Shown here in pieces: positions 35,220 to 45,405 of a stretch of DNA of 64,000 bases. The position numbers and the translations under genes are program-made. The notes beneath the pieces were generated by a model. That model was given only the letters and a program-made list of their open reading frames with translations. It did no database searches and had not been told where the DNA came from. Location: assembly GCA_008638375.1 (NCBI GenBank), contig VIRR01000553.1, forward strand, positions 186,001 through 250,000, written 5' to 3'. Source of the stretch: Nyssa sinensis. Taxonomy: Eukaryota > Streptophyta > Magnoliopsida > Cornales > Nyssaceae. Each line of letters opens with the position of its first letter. The stretch's first letter is position 1.

Positions 35220-36999
35220 GCTACATTTGGTACACTAAAATGGAATAAAACAGGAAAGGAATAGTATCAGGAATGAAATAGAGCAGGAATGGAATAGGAA
35301 TAATTATTCCATTCTTTTGTTTGGTTGAATACCCAGTAAAAAAATGATAATTACATTCCTCTGTTTGGTTTGAACTATCAAATTGTTAGAATGAAATTAA
35401 TATTAAGTTTGATATTCAAAGTACTAAATTTCAAAGCTTTCATATACGTTTAATGAAAAAAAAAAACTCAACCTACATTTTTTTTTATTGTAAAAAAAAA
35501 AAAACTTATTGGAAAAAAAAAAAAAATGAAACCTGCATTTATTTTATTGGCAATTAAAAATATAATTGTTTAAGATCATGTTTATCTTTTAATACTTAAC
35601 TAATGTTGCTAATCATTCCAACTTAAACAGTGAGGTCCATGTCCATTTCAAACTGACAGTATATGATGTTAAATCTTCACAAGCTTCTCTCTCAAACTCA
35701 CAGCTTTTCTAATTGATTCATCTCAAGATTTTTTCCTGATTGATTCAGAACATTTGGCTAAAATTTTTAAGTTTTAAAGGCTTCCAACCCAGAACAGCTC
35801 ATGACATGCTCTTGTTCCCACCTTAATACCCTGTCCTGATGCAAGGCACCATGAAAGTAATGAGAGGACACAATTCTGTGAAACAATTTTAGCCCTAAAA
35901 TAGATTCCCTAGTGGTGTGGAAGAAAATTATTGGAACAGTCCCCCTCCCCCACCCTCTTTTTTTTTTTTTTACCCTCTTTTCCCAAACAGGTCAAAGCTT
36001 GTTCATTCTGAATCTAAGAATCATTCCAAATATACTGAAACATACCAGGACAAATAAATTAACAGAAATTGTTTGATGATGAAATTCAGATATTCAAATA
36101 TGCAATTAAGTCCACTTCCAAATCAACAACAATAGAAGAGTAAATGAGAGAATAATGTGCCTTTTTAGGTTCTTGACTATAATTTGGTTAGACTTCCTAT
36201 TTCTTTATAATAAATAAAATAAGAAAATAATACACACAAATTTTACAAGTACCATAAAAAAAATAGTAGTTGTTCTAATTCGTAAGTGATGCAAAAATGC
36301 ATCAGCAAAACAAAATTGAAGCACTGCTCAACTCAATCATTCTTAACGTAGCAGGCATAAACATGTAAGGTACAAAACAATGCAACCAAGGCAGCCGGTC
36401 ATGACTGAGGACTATAATTGTCAAGGGAGACATTGCAGGACACATGTTCTAGGAAAGGGTTCTCCATTGCAGGTTTCTATCCATGGTGGCAAACTTGCCT
36501 TTCCAAAGAAATGAAAGGATGAATGCATTGTTGGGGAAGCTTGAGCTAAACCAAATGATCTTGTGTCATGACAGAACAAGGGAACCCCTTAAAAAATCCC
36601 ATGTTGAGGCAGCAGAATAAGTGCTCGAGTGATTCTTGATCCCGATTGCAATGTCACTAGAATTCCCCCCTCAAAAATTTTAATATTTCTATAATAGGCC
36701 TGCTATATATTTTTGCCCTCCTATACATACCCCTCTGGTTTCAACATTGTCTCTTAGGAACCTTTTGGGCAAAATGAAGTGGGAGCACAATCTTCTTTTG
36801 TAGATGGAGGCATCTTATACAAATTATGAAGAAATTTTAGCAAAATAATTTACTAATCCCCTCAAAATTTTAACATGATTCACTAGATCTATATAATTAT
36901 GAAGAAATTTAGCAAAAATAAAATAGTAATCCCCTCAAAATTTTAAAATAATTCTAGACCCAATGAGGTAATATAAAATTTAATTTCACTCCCTTATCC
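35220..36999. other. Unassigned AT-rich region
   Basis: 35225-35400 starts ACATTTGGTACACTAAAATG and has repeated GGAATRGAATA words, like small non-autonomous DNA elements, but no termini were matched. 36340-36620 is less AT-rich and could be an old LINE or gene fragment. No frame is supported. Confidence 0.35.
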
Positions 37000-37286
37000 T
37001 AAACATTTTGGATCCCACTGCATTTATCTCACTCATTATCTTATTTTAAATTAAACATGTTACGTTGTGTTAAACGAATTGAAATGACTAAAACTCAAAC
37101 ACAACCGGTTTATTAATCATGCTAAACATGTCGTCTCATTTATAAATTATAACACAAACCTATTTATGCTAAACTCAAATTCGTATGAAAATACAAATAA
37201 AAAATTGGGGGTAAAGCCCTATTTTTTTAAGGGATGGGAAAAATAAAATTTTGATCTGATCTTATAGCCAATTCTGTTCTCTGTTG

Positions 37287-37490
37287 CAGTCTTCTGGTGA
37301 TTGAATGTTTAGGAATTTGGATAGGAAATGGAGCCAAGATTTCACTTTCTCCATATTATGTTAGGAATTTTTCAAGGTGCACCCTCAGTATGCAAAGAAT
37401 GGCATCTACATCACTGGAGAATCATATCGGTGACGAAAAAGACGCAGGAAATTTTAGCAAAACTCCTTTGACAGTAGTAGGCCGCTGCCA
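37287..37490 (+). other. Exon-like fragment after a splice-acceptor-like site
   Basis: Pyrimidine-rich sequence ending TGTTGCAG (about 37282-37289) is followed by about 65 open codons without a recognised domain. The frame then runs into (TA)n DNA. It could be a stray exon of a pseudogene; weak support. Confidence 0.25.
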
Positions 37491-37498
37491 ATCAGAAC

Positions 37499-37505
37499 AT
37501 ATCTA

Positions 37506-37537
<32 letters not shown>

Positions 37538-37565
37538 TACATAAAGACATATATATATATATATA
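37499..37565. repeat. (TA)n/(ATCT)n microsatellite cluster
   Basis: ATCT units followed by TA units, a GATATATACATAAAGACA spacer and a second TA run. Length-variable DNA with no coding content. Confidence 0.8.
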
Positions 37566-37670
37566 GACACAAACACATACGCACACACGTACAGAGCACC
37601 CCAGTTTGTGAGTTGAGACCAATTCACCTAAATTATTGATGTCTCTTTCTGATTGAGTTTGCAACAGCGC

Positions 37671-37728
37671 ATGCTTCTAATGAAGAGGAAAGATGACTTA
37701 GTCAATGAGAATAATTTGAAACTAAAGG
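37671..37728 (+). other. Isolated exon-like segment with AG and GT borders
   Basis: TTTGCAACAG precedes and GTACCTGTAA follows an open segment coding RMLLMKRKDDLVNENNLKLK, a charged, helix-prone stretch. It resembles a short coiled-coil exon, as in MADS-box K regions, but neighbouring exons were not found. Family assignment would be a guess. Confidence 0.25.
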
Positions 37729-38050
37729 TACCTGTAACTTTAAAAGGTGACCAAGTTCAGTTAATGTGGCATGCATCTTCATCAATAAGAGAAGTAGAGA
37801 AACAGAGTATAGTCGCTATACATATAAAAAATATATTCACTAGAAATGTAAAGTGAATGCCCTTCGAACTGACTAGATCCAGATTCGACACAACCCACAA
37901 AGAAACAAGGTTGGACCAGATCATGCAGCAAAAAACAAAAAAAGCAGTCACAGTTCTGAGGATCCATCATCCATGACCCACAACAAAAAAAAAAAAATAG
38001 TACTGTGTTTTGGATCTGAAAAGTGAATCCCCCCATTTCAAACAGGATTG

Positions 38051-38078
38051 TGTGTGTATATATATATATATATATATA
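38051..38078. repeat. (GT)n(TA)n microsatellite
   Basis: GTGTGTG followed by about ten TA units, ending at the border of the MITE-like element that follows. Confidence 0.85.
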
Positions 38079-38242
38079 GATCGGATTGTTATCGTTAGTG
38101 GATCGGATCAGCTTATATCATATCCGATCAGTTTATATTTAAGATAATCGGATTCGGATCTGATCGGGTCACGGATCACTATTTCTACCTTCATATCCGG
38201 ACTTAACGGATCAGATTGAGATCCGATCCATTGACAGCCCTA
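38079..38242 (-). mobile_element. hAT-like MITE or fragment with GGATCGGAT words
   Basis: The minus-strand end TAGGGCTGTCAATGGATCGG is typical of small plant hAT-type elements. The body repeats GATCGGAT and its complement ATCCGATC. The opposite end abuts the TA microsatellite and no 8-bp target duplication could be confirmed. Confidence 0.5.
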
Positions 38243-39080
38243 CCCACACCGACCGACCTCTCATCCATCTTCTCCCTTTTCTTCATGCTTCTATAAGCCT
38301 TTACTTCCTTCCACCAGATTCTGCTTCCTTCTATTCATTCCTTCTTTTTCTTTTGTTTTTTCTTTTCATTTCTTTTGGTGTATATATATATATATATATA
38401 ATTAATTAAGAATGTATATATATATATATACACATACAATATTTACGTGTGCGCTTTTTTGTAAAATCGGACTTCTGATGCCACAGCACCCGGGATGCTT
38501 GAAACTGTCTGTAACTCACACTCATGCATCGTATGTCGATCATGCCACTAAATTGAACATCCAATTTTATTCATGCAAGAATTTGGCTCACAGTTAGGTT
38601 TACATGTCTTAGCTCGATCCTACCCAATCAGGTACTGCCTAAATCGGATCGGAGTATTACAACATCCTTTTGTATATGCTTTAGTCTTCTAGGCAAAAAA
38701 AAAATGACTTAATGTTTTGACCACTAATGTAGACTTGATGTAGACTTACTCTAATTAAAATTTCATTAGTTTTTTTTTTTTTGACAATTGTCTTTACGAT
38801 ATTTATAATCTTATTATACATATTTTTTTATATTATTTTGTAATTTTTTTTTAAAAGTATATATATATATATATATATTGTTTTAAAAACTAAAATTAAG
38901 AAAAAATTGAATAATAATATATTTTTAAATCTTATTTATTAAATTTAATTCTCAAATGGCATGATTAAGTGTAACATAATGATACATTATTATATCATTT
39001 CAGAGTTAAAATCATTCATAAAAAGGAAAGAAGCATAAAATTCACGAAAAGTTTCTGTCAAAATCCAAGTCGTGTTGAGA
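38243..39080. other. Unassigned, with several (TA)n tracts
   Basis: (TA)n runs at about 38381-38400, 38413-38430 and 38859-38878. No gene supported. Confidence 0.45.
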
Positions 39081-39119
39081 AATTGTCTCTTAAAGTGACG
39101 TTTTATGAACTTTTGTCAA

Positions 39120-39480
39120 CCACCCATTACAATCCCTCCCTCAAAACGTGGAACCTGTTCTCTCTCTCAACCGAAGATTGGGCCGTTTCATTAAAACCCT
39201 CACGAGCTCCTGTTGGTCAGACCCTTCACGATCGAAGCTCAGCTCCTGTTCATGGCCGACAGAGCTCATCCTGCAGTGTTCGTTGAAATCGAACCTCAAC
39301 GAGGGCCCTATCTGTTGTTCGTCGTTCGATCTAACTGGAAATACGAAACCACCCAACCGATTTCTTCGAAGGTCATATCTTTTCATCATCGTTCGTCAAA
39401 TCTTCTGACTGACTCTCTCTCATCAGAACTAAGGTACAAGGGCTTTTTAAGCACTGATTTGTGTTAAGAAATTAGGACTT
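39120..39480 (+). other. GC-richer, first-exon-like fragment
   Basis: This 360-base island is markedly less AT-rich than its surroundings. ATG 39252 opens about 70 codons (MADRAHPAVFVEIEPQRG start) and contains donor-like sites at TCGAAG/GTCATA and CTAAG/GTACAA. No domain is recognised and no further exon was found. It may be the 5' end of a lost gene or a captured fragment. Confidence 0.25.
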
Positions 39481-39545
39481 TTAAAGGACTGATTTGTGTT
39501 GAAAAATTAGGGCTTTTGTGTTGAAAAATTAGGGCTTTTGGGGTC
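39437..39545 (+). repeat. Short tandem repeats of a GATTTGTGTTRARAAATTAGG word
   Basis: Four imperfect units with periods of about 40, 36 and 24 bases, just after the exon-like island. Confidence 0.6.
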
Positions 39546-40499
39546 AGGGATGCAGGTTTTCTTTCTTTGTGTTTTTGTTTTTGGCTTGATATGGTTAAAG
39601 AAATTGCAGTAGTTGAAGCCATAAATATAGAGACATAAGACCCCATCGCCGATTGAAGTTAGGTTGTGAAATATCGACAATCACCCTTTCCTTGTTAGTA
39701 CAGAACTTTTCTGGCCAAGGTGTGTCCACTGTTGTGCTGATATCCAAAGTGAATATGTGAGGACAGAGATATAAAGAATTTGGGTAATTTGCATACTTTT
39801 ATGACATTTTTGATAATTAAAATTTTAAAATTATATTCATTTTCTCTATTTTATTTAAGAAATTACAAATATCCTTTGATCATTTTTTTTGAAATAACAA
39901 AAACACATTTTTATGTTTTTTCTTTCTTTTGTATTTTTCAAGTTTAATCAATTTTTTCAAACTTCGATCAATTTTATAAACTCTTTTTAATGATTATTTT
40001 ATTGTATATAAAAATAAATTTAAGGTAACTAATTTTTTTATTTTATATGAAATTAAATTTAATATTTTAATTAATATTTATTTAAAATTTAAAATTAAAA
40101 AAATTGTTTAAAATTGATTTTTTTAAAAAAAAAATTCATGTAATAGCCAATTTTGTCATTTAAAAAAAAATTTGATTGATTGGAATAGGGTATTTGTAGT
40201 TTATCAAGTAATGTAATTTTAAAAATTTAAGAAATATTAATTTAATTTTTAGAAACTTTAAATAAGCTCAGTGTAATTTATAAAAGATTTTATTTTTTTA
40301 TTTTGCCTAGTAGTTGGTTTGGTTGTAGTATGGAATTGGAATGCAATTGTTGTAAAGTTTCGTAGTAGACTTAGAGTTTAATATGGATTCAAAATTAGGA
40401 TTTATATTTGTATTTTTGAAATACAATATTAAATTAACCACTGTTTCAATAATTAAATTAAACAGTGGGTTTAGGTTTCAAAAAAGTGATGTGCATCCC
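39546..40499. other. AT-rich spacer before block C
   Basis: No gene supported on either strand. The last 60 bases contain an AAATACAATATTAAATTAAC word that is repeated at the start of block C. Confidence 0.4.
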
Positions 40500-40717
40500 C
40501 AAATACAATATTAAATTAACCACAACATTTTTCAAAAATTTCAATAATTTTAGCCAATTAGTATTTATGATGGACAACTTTGTTACATTGATCAAAAATC
40601 AATGATGAGCCATGAGATTAAGCAAACTCGTAAACAAATGAAAAAACATTTGATGCAAACTATGATGATGCAGGACCAGGTATAATGAGTGCAGAAAAAT
40701 AATAAGAATAGTACTGA

Positions 40718-41150
40718 CTGTAAGATTGCAAGAGTTTGACTTAAGGGCAAAAGATTATGTGTAATCTTTGGCACCCAACCTCCAAGGATATGAGAAATTA
40801 TCAAAATTTAGTGTTGGAATCCTAGATCACATAAGTGTGAAATTATAGTACATCAAGAGGGTGTAACTAGATTACAAAAAAAGAATAAAAATGGTACTGA
40901 CCGTGAGATTGCAAGAGCCTGACTTGAGAACAAAAGATTATGTGTAATCTTTGGCACACAATCTCTAAGGATCTGAGAAATTATCAAAAATTTAGCGTTG
41001 GAATCCTAGATCACGTAAGTGTAAAATGATAGTACATCAAGAGGGTGTAACTAAATTACAAGAAAATAATAAAAATAATACTCACCGTAAAATTGTAAGT
41101 GCCTGACTTTGAGAGTAAAAGACAGTGTAATCTTTAGAAGAATGAGAAGA
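40718..41150 (-). repeat. Exon-like module, copies 6-8
   Basis: Counterparts of copies 1-3 in block A with the same spacing. Donor-like sites on the minus strand are kept (GGTCAGTAC in the first two, TTACG/GTGAGT in the third). Confidence 0.55.
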
Positions 41151-41408
41151 TTAAAAGAAGAAGATAAAGAGAATTCAGCGCTGGTTCACGATTTTCTCCT
41201 TTGTGAGGTTGGAACAAATAAATAGCAAGGAAAACAAAAAAGTCATAATAAAACAGAACAGGAAATAGTTGGCCTATTTCTTTAGACCCCACAAAGATTT
41301 AGCTGGATTCCACATTTTTCCAATGAAAATAATGATTTAGAAAAATAAAAACAAAAAAGTTATATCTAGAGGCAAAAGCTGTGCTATTTCCTTTGAGACC
41401 CACGAAGA

Positions 41409-42080
41409 ATTATATATCATTAAAGACATGTCTTAATAATTATATTTATTAATTTTATATAATTAAAATAAAAAATATTATAAATAAAAAAAATTATAAC
41501 ATAAGAAAAAATAATTTTATCTTTAAAATAAACATCAAAAGTATTTTATGTCATAAGTTAAATATTATATATATTTTTTAAAAAAATTATAATGTCATTA
41601 AAAAAATTACATATAAAGTTTTATTTTTTTTTATTAAAAATCAATTATATGTAAAAAATAATTATTGATGAATAAAAGTATAAAAATTTTTAATAATTAA
41701 TAAATTATTAATTTTTTATTTCTATTAATTGTAAGAAGATAAGGAGATCGACTGCATCTACTGTTTTTGTTTTAATATAACTTTTTTGTTTTTAATTATT
41801 TTTCGACAGCATTATGTTAATTGGGGAAAGGTGGATACAGCTATGCAGGTAATGCTGTAATGGTCGGTAAAGTAATGATGAACTTGGTGTGTTTTTTCTT
41901 TATGGTTCGAAAGGAAATAGCACAGCTGTTGCCTGTTGCCGCTTGATATGACTTTCTTGTTTATTTTTTCTAAATCATCATTTTCTTTGGAAAAATGATG
42001 AAATACAGCTAATCGGTCCAAGGAAATAGCCCAATTATTTCTTGGTTTGTTTTATTATGATTTTTTTGTTTTCTTGTTTA
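41409..42080 (-). repeat. Inverted segment within block C
   Basis: The reverse complement matches A 7630-8275 nearly base for base, but it also contains the GCAGTCGATCTCC stretch found in B (14108) and C (45666) and missing in A. It therefore derives from a copy not present in this window, or from a recombinant. Borders are sharp: ACCCACGAAGAA/TTATATATC on the left, and TTTTTGTTTTCTTG against GTTTAATTCGTTGAC on the right. Confidence 0.75.
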
Positions 42081-43673
42081 ATGTTTAATTCGTTGACAAG
42101 AATGTTAAACAAATTTTCAGTAGAAAATTAAGCTACTATTTTTGAATTATACTCATATTCTCTTAGATTTTTTATCTCCCTTATTTTTTTTAGAAATAAA
42201 AAATACTATCTTCAATTTTTTTTTTTCTAAAAACAAGATTATTTTCTTATTTTTTTTAATTTTTGCCAATTTTATTTAATTTTTTTTAAAAAAATTAATT
42301 CAATAATTTATAAATTATACATTTGTTTTTAATAAAATTTATATATTTAAATTTTAAAAATTAAAATTTATTAAATAAAATTTATATTAAATATAAAAAT
42401 TTCTTTTTTTCATCTTATCTCATTTTTTAAAATAATTTATTGATTTAATTGCCGAAGAGCCTTTGACAGCAACACACAACAGTGTCTCCTAAGTCTTTTT
42501 GATAACCTTTTTTTTCTTCTTTAATGTGCAGTTTCAGACAGTTCAGAAGTATTACTGACGCATCAACAATATCACGGTGGTCCAATCACGTAAGTGTCCA
42601 TGACATTCCTCCAAAAAAAAATAAAAATAAACATTTGAAGAGTCAATTGGCCTGCGAGCCTTCATTAACTCCATTAATAGTGCTACACTGTTGTTAGTCC
42701 CATAGAAAAATTGCTCAATAGATACGACAAGCATGTCCAGCCCTGCATATGGTCCTTCGTTCTGCCCGCCCATTACCTTTTTTCAATTAAATTAATAATT
42801 TAGAAAATTAATTAAAAAAAAACAAAAAAGTCATAATAAAACAACCAGGAAATAATTGGGCTATTTCTTCGAACCCACAAAAATTAACTGTATTCCATCT
42901 TTTTCCAAAGAACAAATAAACAAGAAAGTCATATCAAGCGCAACAGCTGTGCTATTTCCTTTGGCACCACAAAGAAAAAGCACACCAATGCTTGCCTGTT
43001 CATCATTACTTTGCTGAGCACGAATCCTTCAACGAAATGACTTCATTCATCTTCTTTAGTCCAACCAAGAGTGTCTTCAAACGATTAATTTATAACAATT
43101 ATTATATTAATATTTTTTTAAATCAATTTTAAAAATATAATTAGATAATTGGTTAATTATATTTTTAAAATTTGTCTGAGTTAAATTTTATTTTAACAAT
43201 TATTATCTATTTTAACAGTTCGAATTATTTCATGATCGACAGCTATGTTAAATTGATGAGAAATCAATGATGAGCCATGATATTAAGTAAAGTCATAAAT
43301 AAATATAAATGCATAAAAAAATATTTTATGTAAACTATAAAAGATGCAGACCGATTTAGCAAATTCAATTCATTAATATAACATATATTAATTATTAAAT
43401 TATATAATATTTTTTAAAATTAAATTTATATATCATAAATTTGGTATATTATAAAATAATATTTTATATGTATAATATATATTATAATATATTATTTTAT
43501 AAATATAAAATATATTAATATCGTTGTCAGATTAAATAAAATTTATTTTGATAATTAATAAATTTAAATTAAAAACTTATATACTCAGTCAAAAAAAAGT
43601 TTTTGAAATCAGTAAAAAAGAATTTGAAATCTAATTGAGGAGGGTTTGGTTCCTGTTGTCAGACATCGTCGCT

Positions 43674-43698
43674 GGGTTGAGAGAGAGAGAGAGAGAGC
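43674..43698 (+). repeat. (GA)n microsatellite in block C
   Basis: Paralogue of the longer tract at 13563-13587. Confidence 0.8.
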
Positions 43699-43954
43699 GA
43701 GACACAGGAGCAAAAATCAGTAAAAATCTAGTTGCATGTGGATGAGGTGGATATGGGGGGGTGATTGAAGGGTATTGGGATGTGTGTAAAAGATATGAAT
43801 AGATATGGTCAAAAAGGAGAGGTGAGAAGCTGAGTTTTCAGACCAGATTTAAGATCGAAGGGTATTGGGATGTGTGTAAAATATACGAATAGATATGCTG
43901 CGAAAGTAAAAGTGAGATGCTGAGTTTTCAGAACGGATATAAAATTGAAGGGTA

Positions 43955-43963
43955 TTCAGATGT
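43955..43963 (+). repeat. Left 9-bp target-site duplication of the MULE
   Basis: TTCAGATGT, identical to 45397-45405. A 9-bp duplication is the signature of Mutator-superfamily insertion. Confidence 0.85.
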
Positions 43964-45396
43964 GAAATTTTTGACCCGACACACGTAATTTTAAAAATTA
44001 TTTTCCGGATCCTAGTATGTTTCAACTTATTTTTTAGACCCATGTTCTTTTGAAAAGCGTCTAAATATTAGACGCTTCTAAAATTTTTTTCCGCCCAAAA
44101 GCGTAAGAAAATGATACGCCTTTAAAAGATGGAGAAAATTAATACGCTTTTTAAAGGCGGAGAAGGATAATGTGCCTTTGAGAGGCGTATCATTCTTACA
44201 CGCTTCTTTTCTGATATGCTCACATATCCTTCAAATATTCTCCGGAGTTTCACGGCTGCTTCTGTTGCCAGGTCTCTCGTCACCTTCAAGTCCTGTGGAA
44301 TTCTAGAGAGACCTGGACTTTCCGGCCAACAGAAAGTCAATCATTTCCGGCAATTTTCTTCGATTTCCAACCGATTCAAATCGATCCATCTTCGACATTG
44401 ATTGATTCAAATCGATCCATCTTCAACAGAAAGTGAAGATCTGAAATTGGAAATCATGCTAAGCAGTCTGGGGCGGCACAAAGTTTCAGACGCTTGTTGA
44501 GGATATCAAGGAAGGAGTGTTTGGAAGGAGTTGGATCTTTCTGCAATCTCTTTGTAAAAGAAAGCAAACACGCCATCTTCCAACCAATCTTGCCTTTAAT
44601 CCTGTTGATGAGCCATATATGACTCCTGAAACTAAAAGTTAAGATCCATCAACAAACCTTTATCTCTTAAAATACATTTGCACTTACAGAATACAATGTG
44701 TTATCCATCCATCACTTTAAGCAGCTCCTTGGCCTTGGAACTCTTGACAGTGAAGATTTTTCTTAGAACTAGCTACTTGTTACAGACTACAAAAAAATAA
44801 TAATGGATGCAGTAGTCAAATACAATCTGTCATATTAGGTGAATATCTCATGAATTGATGGTATTTTTCTGTAAAAAGATTGTTCGGATATCAACAGAAT
44901 GAAAAAATTTGAATTTATCAAAATTTATAGGTTCAAAATAGAGCCTTTACAAGAAATCAAAATTATAAATACCTTGAAGGTGACGAGAGTCTGAAACTTT
45001 GTGCCGCCCCCAGACTGCTTAGCCTGATTTTGATTTCTTTGCTTCGGAAGCTTCGAACACTGTGAGGGTGACGATGTAATTCGATGTCTAAACTCTGGTG
45101 TGCGTGGGTTTGCATAACAGAAAAGAAGCGTGTAAGAATGATACGCCTCTCAAAGGCGCATTACACCTCTCTGCCTTTATAAGGCGTATTAATTTTTTTC
45201 GCCTTTTAAAGGCGCATCACTTTCTTATTCGCCTTTTAAAGGCGTATCACTTTCTTACGTTTTTGGGCTGAAAAAAATTTTAGAAGCGTCTAAGATTTAG
45301 ACGCTTTTCAAAAAGACATTGGTCTGAAAAATAAGTTGAAACATACCAGGATCTCAAAAATAATTTTTAAAATTACGTGGGTCGGGTCAAAAATTC
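43964..45396. mobile_element. Non-autonomous Mutator-like element (Pack-MULE candidate), 1433 bp
   Basis: Ends are GAAATTTTTGACCCGAC (left) and, inverted, GAATTTTTGACCCGAC (right). Long terminal inverted repeats span about 43964-44213 and 45118-45396 and are rich in AGGCGTATC/GATACGCCT words. The 904-base interior has no transposase. It carries host-like fragments: 44216-44401 is open and codes a Ser/Arg-rich, presequence-like stretch (NILRSFTAASVARSLVTFK). An exon-like segment at 44453-44492 recurs inverted at 44989-45028, and a second word at 44274-44290 recurs inverted at 44973-44989. The minus-strand copy ends TTCAAG/GTATTT, a donor-like site. Block B at about 13840 is the uninterrupted site. 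Gene capture is inferred; the parent gene is unknown. Confidence 0.8.
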
Positions 45397-45405
45397 TTCA
45401 GATGT
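45397..45405 (+). repeat. Right 9-bp target-site duplication of the MULE
   Basis: TTCAGATGT, directly repeated from 43955-43963. Confidence 0.85.
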
